Below are positions 33,952-46,713 of a stretch of 64,000 bases of DNA, in pieces. The stretch lies in the NCBI GenBank assembly GCA_030525685.1, contig JAUNEG010000004.1, positions 59,368 through 123,367 of the forward strand. Reading direction: 5' to 3'. The notes under the pieces were generated by a model. The model was given only the letters and a program-made list of their open reading frames with translations. It was not told the DNA's origin and made no database searches. Every line of letters starts with the position of its first letter. Position 1 is the first letter of the stretch. Origin of the DNA: Atopobiaceae bacterium (GTDB lineage: Bacteria; Actinomycetota; Coriobacteriia; Coriobacteriales; Atopobiaceae). The position numbers were made by a program, and so were the translations under genes.

Positions 33952-35661
33952 ATGGCAAGATCGCAAAGTGCCTCTCTTGACAGGAAGAAGCTCCTGGCAG
34001 ATCCCATCATGGTCACCACGATCGTGGTGCTGATCGCGTTCCTCACGCTGTTCATCCTCTACCCGCTGGCGATCCTCCTGGTGGACAGCTTCATCACCGG
34101 GCGCGGGCCGAGCCTGGAGGTCTTCCAGCGCGTCTTCGAGATGCACACCTTCACCACGGCCATCACCAACACGCTCTCCGTCGGCCTGCTCGTGAGCGTG
34201 GCCTCCGCGCTGGTGGGCCTGCTGTTCGCCTACGTCGAGGTCTACGTGAAGCTGCGCACGCGCTTCCTCTCGGGCCTCTTCAAGGTCGTCTCGATGCTGC
34301 CGGTGGTCTCGCCGCCGTTCGTGCTCTCCCTCTCGGTGATCATGCTCTTCGGCAAGGCCGGCATCATCACGCGCTACCTGCTCGGCATCTACGACAACTC
34401 GGTCTACGGCTTCTGGGGCATCTTCGTGGTCCAGACGCTCACGTTCTTCCCCGTGTGCTACATGATGCTACGCGGCCTGCTCAGGAACATCGACCCGTCG
34501 CTCGAGGAGGCGGCGCGCGACATGGGCGCCTCCCGCTGGAAGGTCTTCACCTCCGTCACGCTGCCGCTCGTGCTTCCGGGCCTGGGCAACGCGTTTCTCG
34601 TCACCTTCATCGAGTCGATCGCCGACTTCGCCAACCCCATGATCATCGGCGGCTCCTACGACACGCTCGCCACGACGATCTACCTGCAGATCACGGGCGC
34701 CTACGACAAGGAGGGCGCGGCCGCGATGGCCGTCGTGCTCCTGTGCATCACGCTGCTCATGTTCATCGTGCAGAAGTACGTGCTCGAGGCCAAGAGCACG
34801 GCCACCCTCACCGGCAAGGCCTCGCGCGCCCGCATGCTGATCGCCGACCGCTCCGTGACGCTGCCGCTCACCATCCTGTGCGGCGTCATCGCCCTGTTCG
34901 TCGTGATCATGTACGTCTGCGTGCCCTTCGGCGCCCTGTTCAAGACCTGGGGCTACGACTTCACGCTCACGCCCAAGTGGTTCATCCAGGTCTTCGAGCG
35001 CTACCATGGCCTCGAGGCGTTCCGCGACTCCTTCGTGCTGTCGCTCATAGCCTCGCCGCTCACGGCGCTGCTCTCGATGATCATCTCCTACCTGGTGGTC
35101 AAGCGGAACTTCCGCAGCAAGGGCTTCATCGAGTTCGTCTCGATGCTCGCCATGGCCGTCCCGGGCACGGTCCTGGGCGTCGGCTTCATCCGCGGCTTCT
35201 CCGCGGGCGTCTTCCGCACCGGGTTCCTCCAGGGCCTCTACGGCTCGGCGGCCATCCTCGTGATCGTCTTCATCGTCCGCTCCCTGCCCACGGGCACGCG
35301 CTCGGGCATCTCGGCGCTGCGGCAGATCGACAAGTCGATCGAGGAGAGCGCCTACGACATGGGCGCGGACAGCTTCACGGTGTTCCGCACGGTGACGCTG
35401 CCGCTGATCAAGGACTCGTTCCTCTCCGGCCTCGTGACCGCGTTCGTGCGCTCGATCACGGCCATCTCCGCGATCATCTTGCTCGTGACCCCGCAGTTCT
35501 TCCTCATCACGGTGCAGATCAACGAGTTCGCCGAGAAGGGCTCCTACGGCATCGCGTGCGCGTTCGCCACGATCTTGATCGTCATCACCTATGGCTCGGT
35601 CCTGCTCATGAACCTCGCCATCAAGCACTTTGGAACCAGCAAGTACACCGAGGAGGCATAA
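33952..35661 (+). CDS. Iron-type ABC permease, two fused domains
   Basis: 569 residues from MARSQSASLDRKK (GAGGAAGG upstream). About 12 membrane helices in two halves. Each half has the EAA cytoplasmic loop, EEAARDMGASRWKVFTSVTLP near residue 185 and EESAYDMGADSFTVFRTVTLP near residue 465. Such fused permeases are typical of FbpB/SfuB ferric importers and related systems. It lies between the binding protein and ATPase genes; its end overlaps the next ribosome site. Confidence 0.9.
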   Translation: MARSQSASLDRKKLLADPIMVTTIVVLIAFLTLFILYPLAILLVDSFITGRGPSLEVFQRVFEMHTFTTAITNTLSVGLLVSVASALVGLLFAYVEVYVKLRTRFLSGLFKVVSMLPVVSPPFVLSLSVIMLFGKAGIITRYLLGIYDNSVYGFWGIFVVQTLTFFPVCYMMLRGLLRNIDPSLEEAARDMGASRWKVFTSVTLPLVLPGLGNAFLVTFIESIADFANPMIIGGSYDTLATTIYLQITGAYDKEGAAAMAVVLLCITLLMFIVQKYVLEAKSTATLTGKASRARMLIADRSVTLPLTILCGVIALFVVIMYVCVPFGALFKTWGYDFTLTPKWFIQVFERYHGLEAFRDSFVLSLIASPLTALLSMIISYLVVKRNFRSKGFIEFVSMLAMAVPGTVLGVGFIRGFSAGVFRTGFLQGLYGSAAILVIVFIVRSLPTGTRSGISALRQIDKSIEESAYDMGADSFTVFRTVTLPLIKDSFLSGLVTAFVRSITAISAIILLVTPQFFLITVQINEFAEKGSYGIACAFATILIVITYGSVLLMNLAIKHFGTSKYTEEA

Positions 35662-35665
35662 CGTC

Positions 35666-36742
<1,077 letters not shown>

Positions 36743-36765
36743 GCACCCGCGTCAGGCGAGAAGAG

Positions 36766-37277
<512 letters not shown>

Positions 37278-37278
<1 letters not shown>

Positions 37279-39959
37279 CACTTTGCCTCCGCCCAGTTGG
37301 CGCCGTAGGAGACCTCGGCCACCAGCGGCACGGAGAGCGTGACCACGCCCTCCATCGTCTCGCGCACGAGCGCGCTCACGGTCTCGACCTCGGCCTCGGG
37401 GACCTCGAGGTCCAGCTCGTCGTGGATCTGCAGCACGAGCTTGGACGCCAGGCCCCCCTCGTGCAGGCGCCGCTCCACGCCCACCATGGCGAGCTTGATG
37501 ATGTCGGCGGCGGTGCCCTGCATGGGGTGGTTCATCGCCGTGCGCTCGCCGAAGGCCACGAGCTGGCGGTTCCTCTGCTGGAACTCGCGGATGTGGCGCT
37601 TGCGCCCGTAGAGCGTCTCGGCGTAGCCGCGCTCGTGGGCCAACCTCACGGCCTCGTCGAGGAAGGCGCGCACGCCGGGGTAGGCCTCGAAGTAGCGGTC
37701 GATCATCTCCTGCGCCTCGGCGCGCGGTATCTTGAGCGAGCTGGCCAGGCCGAAGGCCTGCTGGCCGTAGACGATGCCGAAGTTGACGGCCTTGGCGCGG
37801 CTGCGCAGCTGCGGCGTGACCTCGTCGATGGCCACGCCGAAGACGCGCGCGGCCGTGGCGGCGTGGAAGTCGCGCCCCTCGCAGAAGGCCGCGATCAGGT
37901 GCTCGTCGCCGGAGAGGTGCGCGAGCAGGCGCAGCTCGATCTGCGAGTAGTCGCAGGCGAGAAACACGTGGCCCTCGGGCACCGTGAACGCCTGGCGCAC
38001 GCGGTGGCCGAGCTCCGAGCGCGTGGGGATGTTCTGCAGGTTGGGGTCGGAGCTCGAGAGGCGCCCGGTGGCGGTGACCGTCTGGTTGAGCGTGGTGTGG
38101 ATGCGGCCGTCGCCTCGCACGAGCGCGGGCAGGGCGTCGAGGTAGGTGCTCTTGATCTTGGAGCGCTCGCGGTACTCCAGCACGTCGGCCACGATCTCGT
38201 GCTCCGCGGCAAGGTCGGCGAGGACCTTGGCGTTGGTGGAGTAGTAGCCGCGCTTGGTGCGCTTGAGCCCGTAGGTGGGCAGCCCCAGCACGTCGAAGAG
38301 CACGTGGGAGAGCTGCATGGGGGAGTCGATGTTGAACTCCTCGCCGGCGGCCGCGTGGATCTTCTCGACCATGCCGGCGACCTCGCCGCCGAGCTCGGCC
38401 GACTGCGCGGCGAGCACGCTCGTGTCCACGCCGAGGCCCGCGCGCTCCATCTGCGCCAGCACCGGCAGCAGCGGCATCTCCATGTCATCGAACAGGCCGG
38501 CGGAGCCGTCCTTCTCGAGGCCTTCGCGCAGCACGCCCATGAGGCGCAGCGCGCAGACCGCGTCGAGGGCCGCCGCGGGGAGTTCGTCGGTGGGGGCGGG
38601 GAGGGGCTCGGTCAGGAAGGCCTCGCCGAGCTCGGGGAGCTCGAAGCTGCTCCGCTCGGAGTCGAGCAGGTAGGCAGCGACGGCGACGTCGAAGATCCGC
38701 GCGGGGTCGACCTCGTGAGGGGCCACGGCGGCGGGCTCGGAGGAGTCCGCGGGGCAGACCGCGTGGAGCAGTGCCTTGACGTCGCCCGAGACCACGCGCC
38801 CCTCACGGAAGAGGCGGGCGAGAAGAACGTCCGCGACGTCGCCCTCGATGCGCATGACCCTCTCGTCCGTCGCGCACCAGAGCACGTGGGAGAGGCCGAA
38901 GAGCGCCCCCTCGGCGCGGTCGTCGTCGACGGCGCAGCCGACCCATGCCCCGGCGGAGAGGGCCGCCTTCAGGGCCGCGACGGCCTCGTCGCCGGCGAGG
39001 GGCGCGGGGAGCTCCGCCGTCGCGGAGGGCGTCGCGCCCGCGCCGAGCGCCTCGTTCGCCGCGGCCACGGCGTCCGATCCGGCCAGGCGCACGAGGCGCG
39101 TGGTCATGCCGGTGAAGCCCAGGGCGGAGAAGGCGCGGGCCACCTCGGCGGGGTCGAAGGTGGGGAAGCGCGCGTCGGAGAGGTCCAGCTCGATCGGCGC
39201 GTCGGTGCGGATCGTGGCCACGCGGCGGCTGAGCAGGGCGTCGTCCACGTGCGCGCGGAGGCTCTCGCCCATCTTGCCCTTGACCTCGTCCGCGTGCGCG
39301 ATGACCTCGTCGAGGCTGCCGTACTGCACGATCAGCGCCGCCGCCTTCTTGGGGCCGATGCCGGGCACGCCGGGGATGTTGTCGGAGGCGTCGCCCTTGA
39401 GGCCGTAGAAGTCCGGCACGAGCTCCGGCGTGATGCCGCGGTAGAGGTCCTCGACCGTGGCGGGGTCCATGATCATGACCTCGCTCACGCCCTTCTGGGT
39501 GGAGACGATCTTCACGTGCTCGGTGGAGAGCTGGTACATGTCGCGGTCGCCGGTGAACAGCAGCATCTCGTAGCCGGCCGCCTCGCCGCGGCGCGCGAGG
39601 GTGCCCAGGATGTCGTCGCCCTCCCAGCCCTCGAGCTCTGCCACGGGGACGTCGAGCGTGCGCAGCAGGTCCTTCACCATGGGGAACTGCTCGTGCAGCG
39701 CTGGGTCCATCGGCGGGCGCTGGGCCTTGTACCGAGGCAGCATCTCCATGCGCACGCGCGGCTTGCCCTTGTCGAAGGCGCAGATCACGCCGTCGGGGTG
39801 GAAGGTGTCCACCATCTTGATGAACATGTTGAAGAAGCCGAAGAGGGCGTTCGTGGAGCGGCCGTCCGGCGCGTTCATGGGCTGGCGGATTGCGTGGAAC
39901 GCGCGGTGCATGAGCGAGTTGCCGTCGATGACGGCGATGGTGCGGGTGGCGTCAGACAT
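37278..39959 (-). CDS. polA: DNA polymerase I
   Basis: 893 residues. N-terminal 5' nuclease ([40 protein letters not shown]). Middle 3'-5' exonuclease-like domain that has lost the usual acidic motifs and is probably inactive, as in many Gram-positive enzymes. C-terminal polymerase: motif [20 protein letters not shown], motif [21 protein letters not shown], motif [12 protein letters not shown]. It processes Okazaki fragments and fills repair gaps. Its stop codon overlaps the rnhA start, linking two enzymes that remove RNA primers. Confidence 0.96.
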
Positions 39960-40029
39960 GGGGGCCTCCTTGTGGTCGCCCCTCGATTGTAGGCGAGAAG
40001 AACCGGCGGGGTGGCGCGCGGCCGTCGGC

Positions 40030-40082
40030 GTCGCAACCTGCCGCCCGTGCTTCTCGCCGTGAAATGGCGTTGGAGTTGCGAC
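40030..40082. repeat. Inverted repeat J between polA and glnA
   Basis: GTCGCAAC (40030) and GTTGCGAC (ending 40082) are perfect 8-bp arms. CTTCTCGCC lies in the centre and GGCGAGAAGAACC stands 26 bp to the left. It lies in the divergent intergenic region. Confidence 0.5.
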
Positions 40083-40179
40083 GGAGCGCCTCCGCGAGCT
40101 TCACGCGAGGGCAACGGCTGTGAAACAATGGACGGCTAGAATGCTCGACGAAGCCACGACGCCGAGAGAAGGGGCGCGC

Positions 40180-42270
40180 ATGGGCAAGGACAGGGTCTCG
40201 CAGGAGTACGGCAGCCTGCTCTTCACGGACGCCGTGATGCAGGAGCGGCTCCCCAAGCCGACGTACAAGGAGCTCCGTCAGGTCATCGACGACGGAAAGC
40301 CGCTCGACCTTGACATCGCCAACGAGGTCGCGCACGCGATGAAGGAGTGGGCGCTCGAGAAGGGCGCCACGCACTTCGCGCACTGGTTCCAGCCGCTCAC
40401 GGGCATCACGTCCGAGAAGCACGACAGCTTCCTCACGCCGATCAACGACGGCACGATCCTGATGTCCTTCTCGGGCAAGGAGCTCGTCCAGGGCGAGCCG
40501 GACGCCTCGAGCTTCCCCAACGGCGGCCTGCGCGCGACCTTCGAGGCGCGCGGCTACACCGCGTGGGACCCCACGAGCCCGACCTTCATCAAGGACGAGG
40601 TCCTCTGCATCCCCACGGCCTTCGTCTCCTACACCGGCGAGGCGCTCGACAAGAAGACGCCGCTCCTGCGCTCGCAGGTGGCGCTTGAGACCCAGGCCAA
40701 GCGCGTGCTCGCGCTCTTCGGCCGCGAGCCCAAGCGCGTCGTCACCACCGTGGGTCCCGAGCAGGAGTACTTCCTCATCAAGGAGGAGGACTACGAGGCG
40801 CGTCCCGACCTCGTCTACTGCGGGCGCACGCTCTTCGGCTGCGAGCCGGTCAAGGGCCAGGAGCTGGAGGAGCACTACTTCGGCGCCATCCGCCCGACCG
40901 TCAACGACTTCATGAAGGAGGTCGACGACGAGCTCTGGAAGCTCGGCATCCCGGTCAAGACCAAGCACAACGAGGTCGCCCCGTCCCAGCACGAGCTGGC
41001 GCCGATCTTCGAGATGGGCTCGACCGCGGTCGACGACAACCTCCTCACGATGGAGAAGCTCAAGCTCCTTGCCACGCATCACGGGCTGGCCTGTCTCGAG
41101 CACGAGAAGCCCTTCGAGTACGTGAACGGCTCCGGCAAGCACGACAACTGGTCACTCTCCGCCGACGGCAAGAACCTGCTCGAGCCGGGCGCGGTGCCGA
41201 GCGAGAACCTGCAGTTCCTGGTGTTTCTCGCCGCGCTCGTGGCCGCCGTCGACGAGCACGCCGACCTGCTGCGCGCCTCCGTGGCCTCCGCGGGCAACGA
41301 CCATCGCCTCGGCGCCAACGAGGCGCCCCCGGCCATCATCTCGGTCTTTTTGGGCGACCAGCTCCACGCCATCGTTGAGGCCCTGATCAACAAGGAGGAG
41401 CCCGAGGTCCACGAGGCCGAGGTCATGGACCTGGGCGTGCCCGCCCTGCCCGACCTCCTGCGCGACTCCACGGACCGCAACCGCACCTCGCCCTTCGCCT
41501 TCACGGGCAACAAGTTCGAGTTCCGCATGTGCGGCAGCCAGCAGAACCTGGCCGACCCCAACGTGGTCCTCAACACCGCGGTGGCCGAGCAGTGCGACCG
41601 CTTCGCAACCAAGCTCGAGGGCAAGACCGGCGACGAGTTCACCAACCTCGCCTTGCGCTGGGTGCGCCACACCCTGCGCGACCACCAGCGCGTGCTCTTC
41701 GAGGGCAACGGCTACGCCGGGGAGTGGGAGGCGGAGGCTGAGCGGCGCGGGCTGCCCAACCTCAAGACCACGCCGGACGCGCTGCCGTGCATGACCAAGC
41801 CCGAGAACGTGGCGTTCTACGAGAAGTACCACGTGCTCGACGAGGCGGAGATCAACGCCCGCTACGTCTCCAAGGCCGAGCAGTACGCCAAGCTCCTCAA
41901 CATCGAGGCCAACACGATGGTCTACATGGCGCGCCACCTCTACGTGCCCGCGCTCTCCGACTACTCGGGCGACCTCGCCACGAGCGTGGCCACCAAGGCG
42001 GAGATCGGCATCGACGCCAAGGTCGAGAAGGACCTCGTGCGGACGCTCACCGAGGGGATCGCGCAGATCGACGAGGCGACGCGCGCGCTCGAGGAGGCAA
42101 ACGTCGCCGCGCGCGAGGTCGAGGACCCGCAGGCGCGCTGCGACGCCTACCGCGACGAGGTGCTCCCCGCCATGGACGCGCTGCGCGCCCCGGTCGACGC
42201 GATGGAGCGCATCTGCGGCGCCGACTACTGGCCCGTGCCCACCTACAACAAGATGCTCTTCTGGGTGTAG
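40180..42270 (+). CDS. glnN: Glutamine synthetase, type III
   Basis: 696 residues. The ATG at 40180 follows GAGAGAAGGGGC. Type III features: long N-terminal domain with [20 protein letters not shown], catalytic motifs [27 protein letters not shown] and [11 protein letters not shown], and a C-terminal extension ([20 protein letters not shown] onward). The gene makes glutamine from glutamate, ammonia and ATP; this may be the ammonium-assimilating enzyme of the organism. Single gene; no GlnK or regulator adjacent. Confidence 0.92.
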   Translation: MGKDRVSQEYGSLLFTDAVMQERLPKPTYKELRQVIDDGKPLDLDIANEVAHAMKEWALEKGATHFAHWFQPLTGITSEKHDSFLTPINDGTILMSFSGKELVQGEPDASSFPNGGLRATFEARGYTAWDPTSPTFIKDEVLCIPTAFVSYTGEALDKKTPLLRSQVALETQAKRVLALFGREPKRVVTTVGPEQEYFLIKEEDYEARPDLVYCGRTLFGCEPVKGQELEEHYFGAIRPTVNDFMKEVDDELWKLGIPVKTKHNEVAPSQHELAPIFEMGSTAVDDNLLTMEKLKLLATHHGLACLEHEKPFEYVNGSGKHDNWSLSADGKNLLEPGAVPSENLQFLVFLAALVAAVDEHADLLRASVASAGNDHRLGANEAPPAIISVFLGDQLHAIVEALINKEEPEVHEAEVMDLGVPALPDLLRDSTDRNRTSPFAFTGNKFEFRMCGSQQNLADPNVVLNTAVAEQCDRFATKLEGKTGDEFTNLALRWVRHTLRDHQRVLFEGNGYAGEWEAEAERRGLPNLKTTPDALPCMTKPENVAFYEKYHVLDEAEINARYVSKAEQYAKLLNIEANTMVYMARHLYVPALSDYSGDLATSVATKAEIGIDAKVEKDLVRTLTEGIAQIDEATRALEEANVAAREVEDPQARCDAYRDEVLPAMDALRAPVDAMERICGADYWPVPTYNKMLFWV

Positions 42271-42363
42271 GGACGGCTCACAGCCTCTGACGGGCGCCCG
42301 GCACGTCGCGCATGGCGAGAAGAGCGCGCGGCTCCGGATTTCTGGCAGCGGAGGCGGCTGCGG

Positions 42364-43101
42364 CTATGCGTCCCGCTCGTCCAGGCGGGCGACGAGGTCG
42401 GGTAGCTCGCGGGCCAGCCGCTCCATGGGGCCGCGCCAGACGGCGCCGCGCGGGCGGCCGTGGCCGACGTAGGCGGTGCGCAGGCCGCAGCCGTCGCGCA
42501 CGATGTCGCGGACGGCGTCGTTGCCCACCATCAGGCACTCCTCGAGCCGCACGCCCAGCTGGTTGGCAAACTCCTGGTAGTAGCGCGTGCTCGGCTTGCA
42601 GCGCGTGGAGTTCGAGTACGTCGAGACGAGCGCGAAGTCCTTCTCGTCCACGCCGGCCCAGCCCATCCGGGCGCGGTCGCACGCGAGCGAGAACGTGGGG
42701 TTGGTGGCGAGCGCGCAGATCAGACCCGCGTCATGCACGGCGTCGATGGCCTCGCGGGCGCCGGGCACGGGGCGCGCCGCCACGACGCCGCCCGAGAAGC
42801 CGGGGACGATCTGCTCCTCGTAGTAGGTCATGAGGTCGGCGATCACCGGGTCGTCGAGCGGGATGCCGCAGGTCTCGAGCATGGTCTTGTTGAAGAGCTG
42901 CTCGTTGGTGAGGGAGTCCTCGCGGTCCTGAGCGTCCATGGCGAGAAACGCGCGGACGTAGGGGACGCCGAGCGCGACGGGGCTCGTCCGGGCGACGCTG
43001 GCCAGCAGGCGGGAGGCGCCGGCCACGTAGCGGGCGATGAACGCCGTGAGGTTGAGCCTCAGCAGCGTGTCGTCCAGGTCGAAGAGCACCGCCCTGATCA
43101 C
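42364..43101 (-). CDS. HAD family hydrolase
   Basis: 245 residues from a GTG with GGGGAGGTGG upstream. Motif I FDLDDTLLRLN, motif II LATNPT, motif III lysine in TRCKPSTRYY and motif IV MVGNDAVRDIV are present. A larger C1-type cap of about 90 residues follows motif I. No substrate can be inferred. It is convergent with glnN and divergent from rpsA. Confidence 0.85.
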   Translation of the reverse strand: MIRAVLFDLDDTLLRLNLTAFIARYVAGASRLLASVARTSPVALGVPYVRAFLAMDAQDREDSLTNEQLFNKTMLETCGIPLDDPVIADLMTYYEEQIVPGFSGGVVAARPVPGAREAIDAVHDAGLICALATNPTFSLACDRARMGWAGVDEKDFALVSTYSNSTRCKPSTRYYQEFANQLGVRLEECLMVGNDAVRDIVRDGCGLRTAYVGHGRPRGAVWRGPMERLARELPDLVARLDERDA

Positions 43102-43341
43102 GCGCGCACCACCTCCCCGTCCCTCTTGCCGACGTCTTGCGGAAATTAGGGAATACCCGTTCTCCGCGCTTGAAAATCATACGCGAAAAACGCTACTCTA
43201 TCGTTCGTGTGGGCATAGGGCCCGCACAACCGTATCTGTCGGCCCCCGAGAGCATGTAAGTTTCCACGTAGACGCCGCGACTTGGCACTGCAGGCAGCGA
43301 CCATGACGACCGGGGCCCCGAAGTTCGAAAGGGGTCCACTT

Positions 43342-44547
43342 TTGAGTGAGATTCAGAACTCGTCCATCTTCGCGCTGGACGACATCTCCGACGAGGAGAT
43401 GAGCAACCTCATCGACGGCACCGTGACCGACTTTGACGAGGGCGGCCTCGTCACCGGCACCGTCGTGAAGATCGAGCGCGACGAGGTCCTGCTTGACATC
43501 GGCTACAAGTCCGAGGGCGTCATCCCCTCCCGCGAGCTCTCCATCCGCAAGGACGTCAACCCCGCCGATGTCGTTGCCATGGGCGACGAGATCGAGGCCC
43601 TCGTTCTCCAGAAGGAGGACAAGGAGGGTCGTCTTGTCCTCTCCAAGAAGCGTGCCGAGTACGAGCGCGCCTGGAACGCCGTCGAGGAGAAGTTCAACTC
43701 CGGCGAGACCGTCGAGGGCGAGGTCATCGAGGTCGTCAAGGGCGGCCTGATCCTCGACATCGGCCTGCGCGGCTTCCTGCCCGCCTCCCTCGTCGACCTC
43801 CGTCGCGTCAAGGACCTCAACGCCTACCTCGGCACCCGCATCGAGGCCCGCGTCATCGAGATGGACCGCAACCGCAACAACGTCGTCCTCTCCCGCCGCG
43901 TCGTCCTCGAGGAGGCCCGCAAGGCCGAGCGCCAGGAGATCCTCTCCAAGCTCCAGGTCGGCATGCGCCTCAAGGGCACCGTCTCCTCGATTGTCGACTT
44001 CGGCGCCTTCGTCGACCTCGGCGGCATCGACGGCCTCGTGCACATCTCCGAGCTCTCCTGGAACCACGTCAACCACCCCTCCGAGGTCGTCAAGGTCGGC
44101 CAGGAGGTTGAGGTCCAGGTGCTCGACGTCGATCTCAACCGCGAGCGCATCTCCCTCGGTCTCAAGCAGACCACCGAGGACCCCTGGAGCTCCCTCGTCA
44201 AGAAGTACCCGGTCGACGCCATCGTCGAGGGTACCGTCACCAAGCTCGTCACCTTCGGCGCGTTCGTCGACCTCGGTGAGGGCGTCGAGGGCCTCGTGCA
44301 CATCTCCGAGATGGCCAAGACCCACGTCGACCAGCCGTCCCAGGTCTGCACCGTGGGCGACGCCGTCCAGGTGAAGGTCATGGAGATCGACCTCGACCGT
44401 CGTCGCATCTCCCTCTCCATGAAGGCCGCCGCCGAGACCCTCGGCACCGAGGTCGAGGTCAAGCCGCTCCCCGAGAGCGAGCGGTCCGAGGCTGAGGTTG
44501 AGGCCGAGCCCGAGGCCGTCGAGGCCGAGGAGACCGTCGAGGAGTAG
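43342..44547 (+). CDS. rpsA: Ribosomal protein S1
   Basis: 401 residues from a TTG chosen for its AAAGGGG ribosome site; an ATG at 43303 is in frame but lacks one. Four S1 RNA-binding domains at about residues 30-100, 115-180, 200-270 and 285-355, the last two with FGAFVDLGGIDGLVHISELS and FGAFVDLGEGVEGLVHISEM. An acidic tail (SEAEVEAEPEAVEAEE) ends the protein. S1 helps mRNA binding to the 30S subunit. Four domains and this length are usual for Actinobacteria. A strong terminator follows. Confidence 0.93.
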   Translation: MSEIQNSSIFALDDISDEEMSNLIDGTVTDFDEGGLVTGTVVKIERDEVLLDIGYKSEGVIPSRELSIRKDVNPADVVAMGDEIEALVLQKEDKEGRLVLSKKRAEYERAWNAVEEKFNSGETVEGEVIEVVKGGLILDIGLRGFLPASLVDLRRVKDLNAYLGTRIEARVIEMDRNRNNVVLSRRVVLEEARKAERQEILSKLQVGMRLKGTVSSIVDFGAFVDLGGIDGLVHISELSWNHVNHPSEVVKVGQEVEVQVLDVDLNRERISLGLKQTTEDPWSSLVKKYPVDAIVEGTVTKLVTFGAFVDLGEGVEGLVHISEMAKTHVDQPSQVCTVGDAVQVKVMEIDLDRRRISLSMKAAAETLGTEVEVKPLPESERSEAEVEAEPEAVEAEETVEE

Positions 44548-44570
44548 TCCTTCTCGCCAACGCGTCTGGG

Positions 44571-44603
44571 AGCGGGGTCACCTGAGGGTGGCCCCGCTTT
44601 TTT
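44571..44603 (+). terminator. Strong Rho-independent terminator after rpsA
   Basis: AGCGGGG..CAC pairs with GTG..CCCCGCT and is followed by T6. It is 24 nt past the rpsA stop codon. Confidence 0.85.
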
Positions 44604-44611
44604 CGTCGCCC

Positions 44612-44790
44612 CTCCCTCCACCATCCCCCTCCCCTTGAGGGTATGTACACTGTTGCAACTTTGATTTTGTGCGTGGTAAGCGCAAATCAGCAGGTAGAGC
44701 GCTTGTCGAGAAGCACATTAATTCTGAATCAGTGCACATACCCTGAAGGAGGGGCGAAGGGAGGGGCAAAGGAGGGACGAAAGGAGGGCG
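44612..44790. repeat. Inverted element K with C-rich/G-rich outer arms
   Basis: The core arms GAGGGTATGTACAC (44637) and GTGCACATACCCT (ending 44744) belong to the same family as arrays B and M. Outside them a C-rich tract (44615-44634) faces a G-rich tract of a 12-bp tandem repeat, about GGAGGGGCRAAG four times (44748-44790). The full arms are therefore about 45 nt each. The loop contains GAGAAGCAC. The G-rich strand has six or more GGG runs and could form a G-quadruplex. Confidence 0.65.
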
Positions 44791-44803
44791 CGACGCGGCG
44801 AGC

Positions 44804-44871
44804 AGTCCGGTTGCTGCCACAACCCCGGACTGGAAAACGCCAAAGCTGTCGGAATTGCCACAATCCCGGAC
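44804..44871. repeat. Inverted element K2 (1+2 copies, 41-bp spacing)
   Basis: AGTCCGGTTG (44804) pairs with CAACCCCGGACT. The inverted unit recurs (CAATCCCGGAC) with ends at 44830 and 44871, 41 bp apart. From 44872 to about 45040 I see only the lower-GC leader of the dppA-like gene (GTAAATTATAAGTTACAG), which probably contains its promoter. Confidence 0.5.
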
Positions 44872-45051
44872 GGGACAACGCAGGGCGGACCCGTGGGTCA
44901 TTTCTGGATTGCGAGCTGGTTATGGGGCCGCGACAGTGGACTCTAGCAAAGTAAATTATAAGTTACAGTTTCTTTTGCCAGAGCATGCCTCACATAATGA
45001 GGAGACTCGCGTCGGAGGACGGCGCGCTAGGAACCCAAGGGAGGAATGCCA

Positions 45052-46698
45052 ATGTGCAACAAGATCACCCGTCGCGGCTTCTTGAAGGGCGCTGCCCTCG
45101 CGGGTGCTGCCACCGCCACTGCTGTCCTCGCCGGATGCGGCGGGGAGGACGCGGCCCCGGCCACCAACGAGGACGGCTCCGTCAAGAAGATCCTGCGCTT
45201 CGGTCAGTCCAACCCGAAGCTCGGCCTTGACATGCAGATCTCCACGAACTCCAGCTCCGCCTCGATCGCCGACTGTATCTTCGAGGCGCCGCTGCGCTGG
45301 ACCGAGGACAACGAGCTCGTCCCGTGCCTGCTCACCGAGATCCCCACGTTTGAGGACGACGGCGTGACCCTGCGCTGCACCCTCAAGGAGGGCATCACGT
45401 GCCACGACGGCTCCACGCTCACGGCCAACGACGTCAAGTTCTCCTTCGAGCGCATGTTCACGCCCGCCACGGCGGCCAAGTCCACCTACATGTATGACAT
45501 GATCAAGGGCGCCGAGGCCATGCTCAACGGCGAGGCCACCGAGCTCGAGGGCCTGACCGTCGAGGACGACACCCATTTCACCTTCATCCTCGAGTACCCG
45601 ATGGTCTCCTTCGTCAACAACCTCGGCATCAGCTACGCGGACATCTTCCCGCAGGCCGCCGTCGAGAAGGTCGAGTCCGAGGGCCGCAAGTGGGGCTGGG
45701 GCACCGACTGCGTGGGCACCGGCAAGTACAAGATCGTCTCCAATGACGACACCACCGAGGTCGTCATGGAGAAGTTCGCCGAGTACCACGGCGGCGAGCC
45801 CGCCCTCGACGAGGTCCACATCATCTACTACGACGACAACAACACCAAGCTCCTCGCCTTCAAGAACGGCGACATCGACTGGTGCGATCTCGACGCCACC
45901 CTCCTCAAGCAGTACCAGGAGGACCCGGACGTCAAGGACCAGATCACGCTCTACGAGACGCTCGGCGTGCACTTCGTGAACCTCAACCTGCTCGACGACA
46001 TGGGCCTCACCGACCAGCGCGTCCGCGAGGCGCTCTCTATTGCCATCGACCGCCAGGCCCTCGTGGACACGGTCCTCGCCGGCGCCGGCACGCCCGCCAT
46101 GGGCTGGCTCGCCCCGCAGACCCCGGGCTATGACCCCGATGCCGTGATTCCGTACGACCCCGAGCGCGCCAAGGAGCTCATCAAGGAGGCCGGCGCCGAG
46201 GGCCTGACCCTCGAGGCCAAGATCCGCGCCAACCTCTACGAGACGTACATGACCGTCGTCCAGAGCTACTGGAAGGAGATCGGCGTCAACCTCAACCTCA
46301 CCATCGAGGACAACGGCGTCTGGTCCTCCGACTGGGCCGACGGCAACTGCCAGATCACGGCCGTGGGCTGGTTCCCGCTCTACGCCGACGGCGACAACCA
46401 CCTCTACACGTACTTCCTCTCCGACAACGCCAAGGGCAAGTCCTCGTTCTACAACAGCCCCGAGTTCGACCAGCTCGTCACCGAGGCGCGCCAGGAGCAG
46501 GACCAGGACGTCCGCGCCGACCTCTACAAGCAGGCCGACAACCTCGTCACCCGCGTCGACTTTGCCACGATTCCGCTGTACTGGCCGAAGAACTCCTTCG
46601 TCGCCAAGTCCTACGTCAAGAACGCCAAGGTTGGCAACCTGATCTATCACATGTTCGACATCGACATCGACATGTCCGACCCGAACTACTCGGCCTAG
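45052..46698 (+). CDS. dppA: Peptide ABC transporter binding lipoprotein
   Basis: 548 residues. The second of two nearby ATGs is preferred because GGGAGG sits 7 nt before it. Signal: TRRGFLKG (twin-arginine-like) and lipobox LAGC. Solute-binding family 5 features: LKEGITCHDGSTLTANDVKFSFERM, GTGKYKIV and RVREALSIAIDRQALVD. It captures di- or oligopeptides outside the membrane for the permease encoded downstream. Peptidase genes after the operon support peptide uptake; the size preference is unknown. Confidence 0.9.
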   Translation: MCNKITRRGFLKGAALAGAATATAVLAGCGGEDAAPATNEDGSVKKILRFGQSNPKLGLDMQISTNSSSASIADCIFEAPLRWTEDNELVPCLLTEIPTFEDDGVTLRCTLKEGITCHDGSTLTANDVKFSFERMFTPATAAKSTYMYDMIKGAEAMLNGEATELEGLTVEDDTHFTFILEYPMVSFVNNLGISYADIFPQAAVEKVESEGRKWGWGTDCVGTGKYKIVSNDDTTEVVMEKFAEYHGGEPALDEVHIIYYDDNNTKLLAFKNGDIDWCDLDATLLKQYQEDPDVKDQITLYETLGVHFVNLNLLDDMGLTDQRVREALSIAIDRQALVDTVLAGAGTPAMGWLAPQTPGYDPDAVIPYDPERAKELIKEAGAEGLTLEAKIRANLYETYMTVVQSYWKEIGVNLNLTIEDNGVWSSDWADGNCQITAVGWFPLYADGDNHLYTYFLSDNAKGKSSFYNSPEFDQLVTEARQEQDQDVRADLYKQADNLVTRVDFATIPLYWPKNSFVAKSYVKNAKVGNLIYHMFDIDIDMSDPNYSA

Positions 46699-46713
46699 TC
46701 GAAGTCCTGAGAG

